Made by a program: the position numbers and the translations under genes. Positions 28,045 through 37,393 of a stretch of 64,000 nt of DNA are shown here, one piece after another. The notes under the pieces are model-generated. The model had not been told where the DNA came from and ran no database searches. It worked only from the letters and a program-made list of their open reading frames with translations. Origin of the DNA: Undibacterium sp. 5I1. GTDB taxonomy: Bacteria > Pseudomonadota > Gammaproteobacteria > Burkholderiales > Burkholderiaceae_D. Each line of letters begins with the position of its first letter. Position 1 is the stretch's first letter. The stretch is taken from positions 310,001 through 374,000 of the forward strand of contig NZ_JAVIWI010000001.1 in NCBI RefSeq assembly GCF_034314085.1, written 5' to 3'.

Positions 28045-28311
28045 TTAGTTTGCAACCGAAGTTTTGGAGCCAACAGTACCGAATTTTTTACGGAATTTGT
28101 CAACTCGACCAGCTGTATCAACAATTTTGTGTTTGCCAGTGTAAAAAGGGTGGGATTCTGCAGAAACCTCGATCTTCACCAGTGGATATTCTTTGCCTTC
28201 GAATTCCATTTTGTCACGAGTCTGGATAGTAGAACGTGTGACGAATTTGAAATCGTTAGATACATCGTGAAACAAAACTTCACGATAATTTGGATGGATG
28301 CCGTCTTTCAT
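28045..28311 (-). CDS. rpmE2: 50S ribosomal protein L31, type B (zinc-free paralogue)
   Basis: An 88-residue L31 starting [18 protein letters not shown] and containing [20 protein letters not shown]. There is no Cys at all, so it is the C-minus (type B) form that replaces zinc-binding L31 when zinc is scarce. The start at 28309-28311 is chosen because GAGG lies 5 bases upstream; the frame open to 28386 adds 25 unconserved residues. A Zur site was not evident in the 187 bases upstream. It is a single gene with its own terminator. Confidence 0.95.
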   Translation of the reverse strand: MKDGIHPNYREVLFHDVSNDFKFVTRSTIQTRDKMEFEGKEYPLVKIEVSAESHPFYTGKHKIVDTAGRVDKFRKKFGTVGSKTSVAN

Positions 28312-28498
28312 GCTTGCCTCAAAAAGTTTTGGTAGCCAATCCCCACTTCGTCGGTCGCCTTGCTTCTTGACCCGATTGTTGATCACTTGCCTGATTTAAA
28401 AATACTGATGGCCTAATGCCAGCCCAAGATTATACAATAAAATCATATGTTTGCATCATTCTGTGCAGAGCTTGTATGCATAGATAACAGGAGATATT

Positions 28499-29131
28499 TT
28501 GGCAACATCCATCCATTTGGGCATGAGTACACTACTACATGCGGTAGAGGTCGCTGGCATTGTCGCTTTTGCCGCTTCTGGCTTTGTTGAAGCGAGAAAA
28601 AAGAAAATGGATCCGGTAGGAGTTTTCACGGTCGCGTTTATTACCGCTTTCGGCGGAGGAACCTTGCGTGATTTACTACTTGACCGACGTCCCTTGTTTT
28701 GGGTCGATCATCAGGAATACGTATTGTTGATTTTTGTGATGAGCTTGATCGCTTTGCCGTTCGGCAGGCATTTGCGACATGCCGTGACGGATAAAGTTAT
28801 TTTGTATGCCGATGCATTTGGGCTTGGCTTGTTCAGCTTAGGTGGTGCGTCATTGGCGCTAGAAGCAAACATGCCCTTATTTATTTGCACCATGATGGGT
28901 GTAATTACCGGCATTTTTGGCGGTGTTCTGAGGGACATCATTTGTAATGAAATACCGATGGTATTCCGGCGCGGACAATTGTATGCCACCTGCGCATTTG
29001 CTGGCTGCTGGGTTTATCTACTTCTGACCAATTGGCAGGTCATAGAGACAGTGGCGGTGCTGTCAGGCATTCTGGTCACCTCAATGCTGCGCCTGCTGGC
29101 AGTTCGCTACGACTGGAAGTTGCCGAGCTAA
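28499..29131 (+). CDS. Trimeric intracellular cation channel (TRIC/UPF0126) family membrane protein
   Basis: A 210-residue protein made of two homologous three-helix halves. Each half has the Gly-rich family motif: AFGGGTLRDLLLDRRPLFW in the first and GIFGGVLRDIICNEIPMVF in the second. This matches the bacterial YadS/YicG proteins, related to TRIC potassium channels. The TTG at 28499 is preferred over the ATG at 28523 since AGGAGA lies 5-6 bases before it. The physiological role is not known from the sequence. Confidence 0.9.
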   Translation: MATSIHLGMSTLLHAVEVAGIVAFAASGFVEARKKKMDPVGVFTVAFITAFGGGTLRDLLLDRRPLFWVDHQEYVLLIFVMSLIALPFGRHLRHAVTDKVILYADAFGLGLFSLGGASLALEANMPLFICTMMGVITGIFGGVLRDIICNEIPMVFRRGQLYATCAFAGCWVYLLLTNWQVIETVAVLSGILVTSMLRLLAVRYDWKLPS

Positions 29132-29176
29132 TTCAGTTTTTTGTGCAAACGGGCACTTAATAAATAATCGTTTAGC

Positions 29177-29806
29177 TCAGTTTTTTAGCGGTGGTTTAGC
29201 TAAGATGCCAGCCAGCATGACGTCAATCATATATTCTGCATGTTTTGCAAGATCATAGGCTTTGGTATCTACTAGCCATTCGTAAATTAATCCGATTGAA
29301 TAAGAGTGAATCATTTGTACTGCGATCCAGGTGTCGGTTTCTGCCGGTAATTTTTTTTGTGCAATGGCGACTTTAAAAATATCTTCCATTTTGGAAATAC
29401 ATTCGTTACGCGGTTCCTTCTCATGCGCGTAAGAACTCATTTCTGTTCCTTTCTCGCAGCGATGAAATATGATGTTGAACACATTGGTCTGCCTTGGTGA
29501 GCTGGCAACCTCTTTTAGCATGTGAACATATAGCTGGCGCAGTGCAGCAAAAGGGTCTTCCGGCGGGGTGCTCGTGATTTCGTTGAGTAATGTTTCTATT
29601 GGCAAAAATGCACGATCACACATTGCTTCAAATAAAGCATTTTTATCTTTAAAATGCCAATAAATCGCACCGCGTGTCATACCTGCTTCTTTGGCAACCT
29701 CATTGAGCGTCGTATTCGTAACACCTTTTACGCAAAAAACTTGCTCAGCTGCATCGAGCAAAGCATTGCAGGTTTCTTGTGCTTCTTCTTTGGTTTTCCT
29801 AGCCAT
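29177..29806 (-). CDS. acrR: TetR-family repressor of the efflux operon (AcrR/TtgR-like)
   Basis: A 209-residue TetR regulator. The HTH is LNEVAKEAGMTRGAIYWHFKDKN-like at residues 34-56. The N-terminus MARKTKEEAQETCNALLDAA and the C-terminal ligand-binding domain resemble AcrR/TtgR, which respond to drugs and biocides. It is divergent from acrA with a 149-base gap containing an AcrR-type operator at 29891-29918, so it most likely represses both itself and the pump. Confidence 0.92.
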   Translation of the reverse strand: MARKTKEEAQETCNALLDAAEQVFCVKGVTNTTLNEVAKEAGMTRGAIYWHFKDKNALFEAMCDRAFLPIETLLNEITSTPPEDPFAALRQLYVHMLKEVASSPRQTNVFNIIFHRCEKGTEMSSYAHEKEPRNECISKMEDIFKVAIAQKKLPAETDTWIAVQMIHSYSIGLIYEWLVDTKAYDLAKHAEYMIDVMLAGILAKPPLKN

Positions 29807-29890
29807 GATGCGTCTCCAGTAGTATTTCCAGGCCTTTAATTCAGCCTTTCCGATAATTTTTTATTACTCGCAGAAAATAATATTTAAAAA

Positions 29891-29918
29891 TATATACAAA
29901 CATTCGTGAATGTATATA
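29891..29918. promoter_or_regulatory. AcrR-type operator overlapping the acrA promoter
   Basis: TATATACAAACATTCGTGAATGTATATA is an inverted repeat whose core ACATTCGTGAATGT matches the known E. coli AcrR box (ACATTTGTGAATGT) at 13 of 14 bases. A TATAAT -10-like hexamer for acrA at 29915-29920 overlaps its right arm, consistent with repression by occlusion. Confidence 0.8.
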
Positions 29919-29955
29919 ATAGCACACCGCCTTTTCCGTTAATAGAGAAAAATTC

Positions 29956-31308
29956 ATGAGCCCTCCAAATTTACACCTCCCCAAATTCAGTAACGAATTA
30001 TTAGCAACGCCACCAGCCTGGTCTGGTCGTCTTACACCCTTGTTGCGCATTGCCGCAATTAGCGCACCTTTGTTGGTGTTGGCTGCTTGTGGCAAGACCG
30101 GTGGTGGTGGCGCCGGTGGTCCAGGTGGTTCCGGTGGTATGCCACCACCCGAGGTCAGTGTGGTTACAGTACAGCCGACAAATCTGCCGATGGATTTTGA
30201 ATATGTCGGACAAACAGCAGGCTCGCGCGAAACTGAAGTACGTGCACGAATTTCTGGCATTTTAGAAAACCGTTTATACGAAGAAGGCTCACGCGTCAAA
30301 GCGGGCACGGTTCTGTTTCAAATTGATCCGGGTACTTATAAAACGCAACTCGCTTCTGCAGAAGCAGCGGCAGGCGTCAATGAAGCTAAATTGAATCAAG
30401 CCAAACGTGAATTTGCGCGCTTAACACCCTTGGCTGCTGAAAAAGCGATTAGTCAAAAAGAATTTGATGATGCGAAATCTTCATTAGAGACTGCCGAAGC
30501 CAGCTACAAGCAATCCATGGCGCAGGTGAACGAAGCCAAACTCAATCTGGGCTATACCCGGGTTGTTGCGCCAATTGATGGTGCTACCGGTATCGCCAGC
30601 AAATCCAACGGTAGTTTAGTTACGGCCTCCGACAGTTTGCTGACCACGATTGTCCAGACCAATCCGGTCTACGTTAATTTCAGCATCACTGAGGCCGACT
30701 ACTTAAAACTGAGTCAGGAAGTCAGTGGCGGCAAAATTGCATTGCCTGGCAAACGCGCTACTAACGGTAGTCTGGCGTTTGACGTCAAGGTCAAATTGGC
30801 AGACGGATCGATTTTTCCGACGGTAGGCAAGATGAATTTCGCCAGCGAAAAAGTCAATCCAGCGACTGGTGGTTTTGATGCTCGTGCACAAATCCCTAAT
30901 CCTGACGGTACTTTGCGTCCAGGCCAGTTTGTTCGCGTGATTTTGAACGGCGCCACTCGTACTGCGGCACTCTCAGTACCACAACGTGCGGTGATCGATA
31001 GCCCTATGGGCAAAATCGTTTTCACAGTAACGCCAGACAATAAGTTAGCACCACGTCCGGTTGAGCTAGATGGTTGGTCCAACGGTCAGTGGATAGTGAC
31101 AAAAGGACTGAAGGGTGGCGATCGCGTGTTGGTCGATGGTTTTATCAAAGCCCATGAGCCTGGTATGACCGTTACACCGGTGCCGCTGGCTGCAAAACCC
31201 TCTGGAAGCGCAGGATCATCAGCGCCGACGTTAGCACCAACGTCAGCACCAGCCCAAGTTAATACCAAGCCCGCTGCAGAAACTGCCAGTGCTAAAGCTG
31301 CTCAATAA
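29956..31308 (+). CDS. acrA: RND efflux periplasmic adaptor lipoprotein (AcrA/MexA family)
   Basis: A 450-residue membrane fusion protein. The lipobox LVLAAC places the lipidated Cys at residue 45, followed by a Gly-rich linker (GGGGAGGPGGSGGMPP). The barrel-sandwich and helical hairpin regions (GSRVKAGTVLFQIDPGTYK; LTPLAAEKAISQKEFDDAKS) and the C-terminal membrane-proximal domain are recognisable. It bridges AcrB and the outer-membrane channel. The N-terminus before the lipobox is rather long, so a later start is possible. It is first in an acrA-acrB-oprM operon with 33 bases to acrB. Confidence 0.95.
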   Translation: MSPPNLHLPKFSNELLATPPAWSGRLTPLLRIAAISAPLLVLAACGKTGGGGAGGPGGSGGMPPPEVSVVTVQPTNLPMDFEYVGQTAGSRETEVRARISGILENRLYEEGSRVKAGTVLFQIDPGTYKTQLASAEAAAGVNEAKLNQAKREFARLTPLAAEKAISQKEFDDAKSSLETAEASYKQSMAQVNEAKLNLGYTRVVAPIDGATGIASKSNGSLVTASDSLLTTIVQTNPVYVNFSITEADYLKLSQEVSGGKIALPGKRATNGSLAFDVKVKLADGSIFPTVGKMNFASEKVNPATGGFDARAQIPNPDGTLRPGQFVRVILNGATRTAALSVPQRAVIDSPMGKIVFTVTPDNKLAPRPVELDGWSNGQWIVTKGLKGGDRVLVDGFIKAHEPGMTVTPVPLAAKPSGSAGSSAPTLAPTSAPAQVNTKPAAETASAKAAQ

Positions 31309-31341
31309 GTAGCACCACAAATTTAGGCGCAAGGATTACTC

Positions 31342-34300
31342 ATGTTTTCAAAATTTTTTATTAACCGGCCAATTTTCGCGACGGTATTGTCGTTGATTAT
31401 TGTGCTGGCTGGCCTGGCCGCGTTGCGGGTCTTGCCAATTTCTCGTTACCCGGAAATTTCTCCGCCGGTAGTCAACGTTACTGCCAATTATCCAGGTGCC
31501 TCTGCTGAAGTAGTAGAGCGCACCGTCGCTGCACCGATCGAAGAGCAAATCAACGGCGTAGAGCACATGTTGTACATGAGCTCTACCTCTTCCGCCGACG
31601 GTCGTGTTTCTATCGATGTGACTTTTGAAGTCGGTACGGATCTGGATATTGCCGCAGTTAACGTCAACAACCGGGTACGTCAAGCGGACGCTAAGTTGCC
31701 GCAAGAAGTACGTCGTCAAGGTGTCACCGTGTCTAAGAGCTCGTCTAACTTCTTAGTGGTTGCAGCTTTGTATTCACCAGACAACCGCTATGACTCTTTG
31801 TACTTGTCCAACTACGCAACACAAAACGTTTTAGATGCGTTGAAACGTGTTCCAGGTACCACTAATATTCAAATTTTTGGTGCCAAAGATTATGCGATGC
31901 GGATCTGGATGCGTCCTGATCGTATGGCGCAATTAGGCGTTACCGTCAGCGATATTTCTAATGCCGTTGGTGAGCAAAATGCCCAATATGCTGCGGGTAA
32001 AGTCGGCGCACCGCCAAACAATACTGAAGAACTGACCATGACAGTAACCGCTAAAGGGCGATTACTGGAGCCGGCTGAGTTTGCCAATATCATCGTTAAA
32101 ACCGATAAAAGTGGTGCCTCTGTCCGCATCAAAGACGTAGCACGGGTTGAATTAGGCTCCAAAGATTACAACTTAAATGGTCGTGTGAATGGTCATCCAT
32201 CAGCCAACATTGGTGTCTTTTTGCAGACTGGTGCAAACGCATTGGATACACGCAAAGCTATCGAAGCAACCCTGCAAGATTTGAAGTCTAAATTCCCAGA
32301 AGGTATGGAATATGCAACGCCGTATGACACCACACCGTTTGTGACCGAATCCATCGCTGAAGTGTTAAAAACTTTGGGCGAAGCCATGGTACTGGTCTTC
32401 ATCGTGGTGTATTTGTTCTTGCAAAGCTGGCGTGCAACGATCATTCCAACTCTGGCAGTACCAGTGTCATTAATCGGTACGATGGCAGGTTTGCACTTGC
32501 TGGGTTACAGCATCAATACCCTGACTTTGTTCGGTATGGTGCTGGCGATCGGTATCGTTGTCGACGATGCGATTGTGGTGCTGGAGAATGTCGAACGTTT
32601 AATGAACGAAGAAGGCATGACACCAAAAGATGCAGCGATTGAAGCGATGCATGAAGTCACTGGTCCAGTTATTGCGATTGTTCTGGTATTGGTTGCAGCG
32701 TTTGGTCCGATTGCTTTCCTCGGTGGTTTAGCAGGCGAGTTGTATCGTCAGTTCTCCGTCACGATTTCCATCGCTGTGGTGTTGTCCGGTATTGTTGCCT
32801 TGACCTTGACGCCAGCACTCTGCGCGATCTTGTTGAAGCCAGGTGCGGAACAACATAATCGCTTTTTCACCTGGTTTAACGGCGCGTTTTTACGTCTGAC
32901 TAAGCGCTATACCAACGGTGTTACTTTCTTCTTGCGTCGCTCGGTCTTAGGTGTGATGGTCTTCGGTGGCATGCTGGTTGTGACGGGCGTATTGTGGAAA
33001 ACCGTACCCGGCGGATTGGTACCGGATGAAGATCAAGGTTACTTTATCGGTGCTGCCATCATGCCTGAAGGTACGTCTTTAGCTCGTACGGATGCCATGG
33101 TCAAGCAAGTAGAAGAAATCATGAAAACCAATAAGAACATCGATACCACCTTCGCTTTGGTTGGTCTGGATTTCTTAGGTGGTGGCGGTTTGAAATCTTC
33201 TGCGGCAACCATGTTCTTCCCGTTAAAACCTTGGGATGAACGTACTCAGTCGGCACAGCAAATGGTCGGTGAAAGTTTTATGAAAACAGGCCGTATCAAA
33301 GAAGGTTTACCACTGTTCTTCAGCCCGCCAGCGATTCAAGGTCTGGGACAAACTGGTGGTTTTGAGTTCTATATGCAAAACAAAGGTGAGGGCGGTGTAG
33401 AGCGTCTGGCCAAGCTGTTACCAGCGTTGCTGGCAGAAGCCAATAAGCAGCCTGAACTGGCTGGCGTACAAACTCTGTGGCAAGCTAATTCACCGCAGCT
33501 ATATGTGGATGTGGATAACGATAAAGCACGCTCGATGGGAGTTGCTCTCTCAGATGTTTACAATACTTTAGCCGCGACCATGGGTAGTTACTATGTCAAT
33601 GACTTCAACAAAAATGGTCGTACCTACACCGTTCAGTTGCAGGCAGAAGGCCAGTTCCGCGCCAAGCCAGATGATATCGGCAGTATGTATGTGCGCTCTG
33701 CTACCGGACAAATGATTCCTGTCCGCGCTTTTACGACCATACGTTTTACGACAGGACCCGATTCGGTACAGCGCTTTAACGCTTTACCATCGATCAAAAT
33801 CTTGGGTGGTGCTAAGCCAGGCTATAGCTCAGGACAAGCGATTGCTGCGATGGAGCGTGCTGCTAAAACGGTGTTGCCAGTGGATGTTTCCTACGATTGG
33901 GGCGGCGCCTCCTTCCAAGAGAAGCGTACTAGCAATGCTGCTGGCATCGCGATTGGTGCCGGTGTCTTGATGATCTTCTTGATTCTGGCCGCGCAATACG
34001 AAAAATGGTCACTGCCTTTCTCCGTTTTATTGGCGATGCCGTTTGGTATCTTCGGTGCACTGTTAGCGGTTTATTTGCGTAATTTTAACAACGACGTGTA
34101 CTTCCAGATTGGTCTGGTGACCTTGCTTGGCTTATCTGCGAAAAATGCGATTTTGATTGTTGAATTTGCAGTGATGAAAGTGCATGAGGGCTATGCCCCG
34201 GTTGCTGCGGTATTGGAATCGGCACGCTTACGTTTCCGTCCTATTTTGATGACATCGTTAGCGTTTATCTTGGGCGTGGTACCACTGGCGTTTTCCCACG

Positions 34301-34497
34301 GTGCTGGTGCGGCGGCGCGTATGTCGCTCGGCACGGGTGTATTGGGCGGCATGCTGGCAGCGACTTTCCTGGCGATCTTCTTTGTACCTTTATTCTTTAA
34401 ACTGATTAACGATAAGCGGTTTAAAACGACAGAGGAAGATTTCGAGCATCCGGTTCATATTTTGCACAATGCGCCACCTGCTGAACTGAAGAATTAA
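31342..34497 (+). CDS. acrB: RND efflux pump inner-membrane transporter (AcrB/MexB family, HAE1)
   Basis: A 1051-residue RND transporter of normal length. The proton-relay Asp pair is in GIVVDDAIVVLENVERLM (TM4) and the essential Lys in LLGLSAKNAILIVEFA (TM10). The N-terminal FINRPIFATVLSLIIVLAG and GGLVPDEDQGYFI are family hallmarks. It exports drugs, dyes and detergents by proton antiport as a trimer with AcrA and the OprM-like channel. It is co-transcribed with both. Confidence 0.97.
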   Translation: MFSKFFINRPIFATVLSLIIVLAGLAALRVLPISRYPEISPPVVNVTANYPGASAEVVERTVAAPIEEQINGVEHMLYMSSTSSADGRVSIDVTFEVGTDLDIAAVNVNNRVRQADAKLPQEVRRQGVTVSKSSSNFLVVAALYSPDNRYDSLYLSNYATQNVLDALKRVPGTTNIQIFGAKDYAMRIWMRPDRMAQLGVTVSDISNAVGEQNAQYAAGKVGAPPNNTEELTMTVTAKGRLLEPAEFANIIVKTDKSGASVRIKDVARVELGSKDYNLNGRVNGHPSANIGVFLQTGANALDTRKAIEATLQDLKSKFPEGMEYATPYDTTPFVTESIAEVLKTLGEAMVLVFIVVYLFLQSWRATIIPTLAVPVSLIGTMAGLHLLGYSINTLTLFGMVLAIGIVVDDAIVVLENVERLMNEEGMTPKDAAIEAMHEVTGPVIAIVLVLVAAFGPIAFLGGLAGELYRQFSVTISIAVVLSGIVALTLTPALCAILLKPGAEQHNRFFTWFNGAFLRLTKRYTNGVTFFLRRSVLGVMVFGGMLVVTGVLWKTVPGGLVPDEDQGYFIGAAIMPEGTSLARTDAMVKQVEEIMKTNKNIDTTFALVGLDFLGGGGLKSSAATMFFPLKPWDERTQSAQQMVGESFMKTGRIKEGLPLFFSPPAIQGLGQTGGFEFYMQNKGEGGVERLAKLLPALLAEANKQPELAGVQTLWQANSPQLYVDVDNDKARSMGVALSDVYNTLAATMGSYYVNDFNKNGRTYTVQLQAEGQFRAKPDDIGSMYVRSATGQMIPVRAFTTIRFTTGPDSVQRFNALPSIKILGGAKPGYSSGQAIAAMERAAKTVLPVDVSYDWGGASFQEKRTSNAAGIAIGAGVLMIFLILAAQYEKWSLPFSVLLAMPFGIFGALLAVYLRNFNNDVYFQIGLVTLLGLSAKNAILIVEFAVMKVHEGYAPVAAVLESARLRFRPILMTSLAFILGVVPLAFSHGAGAAARMSLGTGVLGGMLAATFLAIFFVPLFFKLINDKRFKTTEEDFEHPVHILHNAPPAELKN

Positions 34498-34509
34498 GAG
34501 GAACATGTG

Positions 34510-36015
34510 ATGACATCAACTGTATTTAGATCCACACTCCGATCATCAAGATCAACACCAGCGCCTGCTTTATTGTCTAGCTTACGGCTTTCCGTGATTG
34601 CAGCGAGTCTGCTGCTAGCAGGCTGCAGCGCGATCGGACCTGATTATCAGCGGCCAGCATTTGATACGCCAGCAAAGCTCACGAGCGGTGTTACAAGCAC
34701 TGGAAAAACTAGTGCAACGACCGATTGGCTGAGCTGGTGGAAGTCTTTCCAAGACCCTGTTTTAAACAGTATGCTGGATGAGGCAACTGCCAATAACCAG
34801 GATATTTTGCTGGCAGCAGGGCGGGTGGAAGAAGCACGTGCGACCGCAGCCTCAGCCAACTCCAATCGTTATCCTACGGTGGACGCGAATTTATCCGGCA
34901 CAAAAAGTCGTACCAGTGTCAACTCCGGCAAATTGGTGCCCGGTGCCAATCCGATTGGTACCGATTATCAGATCGGTTTAAGCGCGTCTTATGAGGTGGA
35001 TTTCTGGGGTAAGCTCAGTCGCGCCGATGAGGCTGCACGTGCCCGTTTGTTATCGCAAGAAGCCAATCGCGGCATGGTGATTAACACCTTGTATTCCAAC
35101 CTGGCGCAAAATTACTTTGCCTTGCGGGCTTACGATGCACAAGTAGAACTGGCCGAATCGACACTCAAAACTCGTCAGGAAAATCTACGTTTGCAACAAA
35201 AACGTTTTTCTTCCGGCTCGATCGGTGAGCTAGATTTACATCAGGCAGAATCTGATACCGCCGCGACAGAGATTAGCTTGCTGCAAGCGAAGCAATCGCT
35301 GGCAGTCACAGAGTCTGCCATTGCCGTCTTGTTAGGACGTTCGCCCTCTGCAATTGCCAATCCGGTGATTGCACGAGGCAGTAGCATTGATAGCCTGTAT
35401 CAGCAAGCGACAGTGCCAGCCGACTTACCATCGGATCTGCTTAACCGCAGGCCAGACATCATCGCTGCTGAACAAACACTGGTTGCTGCCAACGCTGATA
35501 TCGGTCAAGCCAAGGCGCAGTATTTCCCAAGCCTGAAGCTGACCACTGGCTATGGCGACGAGTCGCGTGGCTTTAAGGATTTATTTAATCCAGCTTCTTT
35601 GCTGTGGAATATTGGAGCGAATATTGCACAACCAATCTTCCGCGCCGGCGCGATTGGCGCGCTGGTGTTCGGTGCCGAAGCGCGCAAAACGCAAGTCTTG
35701 GCGCAATATGTACAAAGTGTGCAAGGGGCGTTCCGCGATGTGCATGATGCGTTGGTCAACACGGCTGCCAATGAGCAAATTTACGCAGCTGGCAATCGTC
35801 GCGTCACCGCTTTAAAAGATTCATTGCGTCTGGCCGACTTGCGCTACAAAAACGGTTACAGCAGCTATCTTGATGTGCTCAGTGCTCAACGCGATTTGTT
35901 GCAAGCGCAATCGACTTTGATCGACACCCAGCGGGCTCATCTGGCTGCTGTTGTCAGTATCTATAAAGCTGTCGGTGGTGGTTGGGATAAGTCAGAGAAA
36001 ATCGCAGCTAAGTAA
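34510..36015 (+). CDS. oprM: Outer-membrane efflux channel lipoprotein (OprM/NodT family)
   Basis: A 501-residue outer-membrane factor. The lipobox SLLLAGC puts the lipid-carrying Cys at about residue 39, then SAIGPDYQRP, the usual NodT start. Two OEP repeats are visible, for example LRLQQKRFSSGSIGELDLHQ and LRLADLRYKNGYSSYLDVLS. The ATG at 34510 is used because AGAGGAA lies 6 bases upstream. It is the last gene of the pump operon. Its 3' third and downstream sequence occur again in decayed form at 38823-39473. Confidence 0.95.
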   Translation: MTSTVFRSTLRSSRSTPAPALLSSLRLSVIAASLLLAGCSAIGPDYQRPAFDTPAKLTSGVTSTGKTSATTDWLSWWKSFQDPVLNSMLDEATANNQDILLAAGRVEEARATAASANSNRYPTVDANLSGTKSRTSVNSGKLVPGANPIGTDYQIGLSASYEVDFWGKLSRADEAARARLLSQEANRGMVINTLYSNLAQNYFALRAYDAQVELAESTLKTRQENLRLQQKRFSSGSIGELDLHQAESDTAATEISLLQAKQSLAVTESAIAVLLGRSPSAIANPVIARGSSIDSLYQQATVPADLPSDLLNRRPDIIAAEQTLVAANADIGQAKAQYFPSLKLTTGYGDESRGFKDLFNPASLLWNIGANIAQPIFRAGAIGALVFGAEARKTQVLAQYVQSVQGAFRDVHDALVNTAANEQIYAAGNRRVTALKDSLRLADLRYKNGYSSYLDVLSAQRDLLQAQSTLIDTQRAHLAAVVSIYKAVGGGWDKSEKIAAK

Positions 36016-36291
36016 ATACGTAATTGGTAAAAAATGGGGGGTATATGGTAAAAATACCCTTCATGTCCATATATTTATTGGACATTAAAATATACAGTAG
36101 TGAGTATATTTTATGTTATCAAGCTTTCCCTTGGAGATGTGAGGTGTTGTTTGGAGCCCATTCAGACGACGCTCCATCTCTTTTTTTGTTTTTACGCTGG
36201 GATAGATTTTTCCGGTATTGCCAACTTGCTGAACGGAGACGGGGAGTTGTACAATTTCAGGCGAACTTGCATTTGCCTGGGTAACACGGTG
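36016..36291. other. Region between oprM and the IS6 transposase
   Basis: It contains repeat B3. A weak hairpin (TGGAGC / GCTCCA followed by a T-rich run, about 36150-36190) may end the pump transcript. The left boundary of the IS6 element lies somewhere near the end of this region, but I could not find a clear inverted repeat. Confidence 0.4.
36036..36113. repeat. Family B dispersed repeat (copy B3)
   Basis: In inverse orientation to B5, it reads GGGGGGTATAT on the left and GAGTATATT on the right, with central GTCCATATATTTATTGGAC. It lies 20 bases after oprM, just as B4 lies after the oprM remnant. Confidence 0.8.
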
Positions 36292-37239
36292 TCACGGATT
36301 AGTTTTTTTTGCTACGTTGGTGACCTCATTCCATACAGAAAATGCCTGCCTACGCATGTGTCGGTACTGCTCCGCTGTCATACGGTTTCGCTGACACCGG
36401 AAGACATTGTTGATCGGGCCATGAGCCGATAAAAAGCGCTGAGCATGGCCCGATGATGTGAAGCGCCGCATCTGTCGTTCTCGTTGCCGCGTAGGTTGGT
36501 GCGAGAGTTCTGCACGGTTATTGAGGCCTTTGTGCTGGCGATGCTCGACACCCGGCATGATGTGCGTCTTCGCCGCGACATAACTCTTGAGCTTGTCGGT
36601 GATTAGCACTCGTGGTGGGTAACGTAAGCCCTTGAGAAGCTTGCAGAAAAAACGTTTTGCCGCTTGTCGGTTGCGCCGACTCTGCAACAAAATATCGAGC
36701 ACATGTCCGGTCTGATCGACCGCACGCCACAGGTAATGGTGCTTGCCCTTAATCCCAGATTTTCCATTAGACCGCTACCACTTCGCAGAAACGCAGACGG
36801 CGTGCGGTCTTCAGAGGTATAGCACGACCGCGATTTGAGTGCGAGCGCTACAGCGACAATTACACCTTTGGCGAACTGCTTGGCGTTGTTGCTCCTCCTA
36901 GCAAGATGCAGCTTGCGTCGTCGTCGCGTCTAGCCAGTCAGTCCGACAAAGGCACACTTGTCTCTGTTCCAATGGAAAATCTGGGTTAATTGTTAGCACC
37001 ACCTCGTCGAGATGCCATTTGTCTCCACGTTGCGGTTGACGCCGGCGAAGCTCATTGGCATAGCATTGGCCGAACATCGTCCATTGGCGGATCGTCTCAT
37101 ACGTGACGATGATGCCACGGCTGGCCATTAGTTCTTCTATGTCGCGAAAACTCAGCGCGAACCGGAAGTAGAGCCACACGACATGGCTGATGATTTCTGC
37201 TGGGTAGCAGAAGCCGCAATAGAGCAAAGATTTTTTCAT
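36292..37239 (-). pseudogene. IS6-family transposase split by a 232-bp MITE
   Basis: The N-terminal part (MKKSLLYCGFCYPAEIISHV to WHLDEVVLTI) carries the first catalytic Asp. The C-terminal part (KGKHHYLWRAVDQTGHVLDI onward) carries the second Asp in VLITDKLKSYV and the Glu in NNRAELSHQPTRQRERQM. Between them lies the element at 36754-36985 flanked by TTAAT. Removing it with one TTAAT restores a continuous frame (...VLTI-KGKHHYL...) of about 237 residues, the normal IS6 length. The enzyme was therefore intact before the MITE insertion and is now inactive. Confidence 0.9.
36754..36985. mobile_element. Family C MITE, 232-bp subtype (copy C2), inserted in the IS6 transposase
   Basis: The terminal inverted repeats are CCCAGATTTTCCATTAG and CCAATGGAAAATCTGGG, and the 5-bp target duplication TTAAT lies at 36749-36753 and 36986-36990. 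It has no ORF of its own. It is homologous along its whole length, in inverse orientation, to 39477-39709. Confidence 0.92.
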
Positions 37240-37393
37240 CTCGCCACCTTACAATATCGCCCCGCCGCCCGTAAGTTGACAGTATCTACAAAATATATGA
37301 AGAATGAACGCTCGTAAAATAGACGAACCGCCTGCGAGATTGCAAGAAGTTTCGTTCTTGATTTGTCGTTCAAATGGTGCGTTGTAACGCACC

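Larger units (their letters stand above)
36292..37286 (-). mobile_element. IS6-family insertion sequence, interrupted by a MITE
   Basis: The element contains an IS6-type DDE transposase gene on the reverse strand. Its 5' terminus is set near 37286 because this sequence (TACTGTCAACTTACGGGCGG, reading leftward) recurs before the second, truncated IS6 copy at 38652. The other terminus is uncertain. Confidence 0.7.

Noticed and set aside
36898..37239. N-terminal transposase ORF as a separate small protein ending TTTQAASC
   Set aside because: The last residues are read from the inserted MITE. The true gene is the split IS6 transposase.
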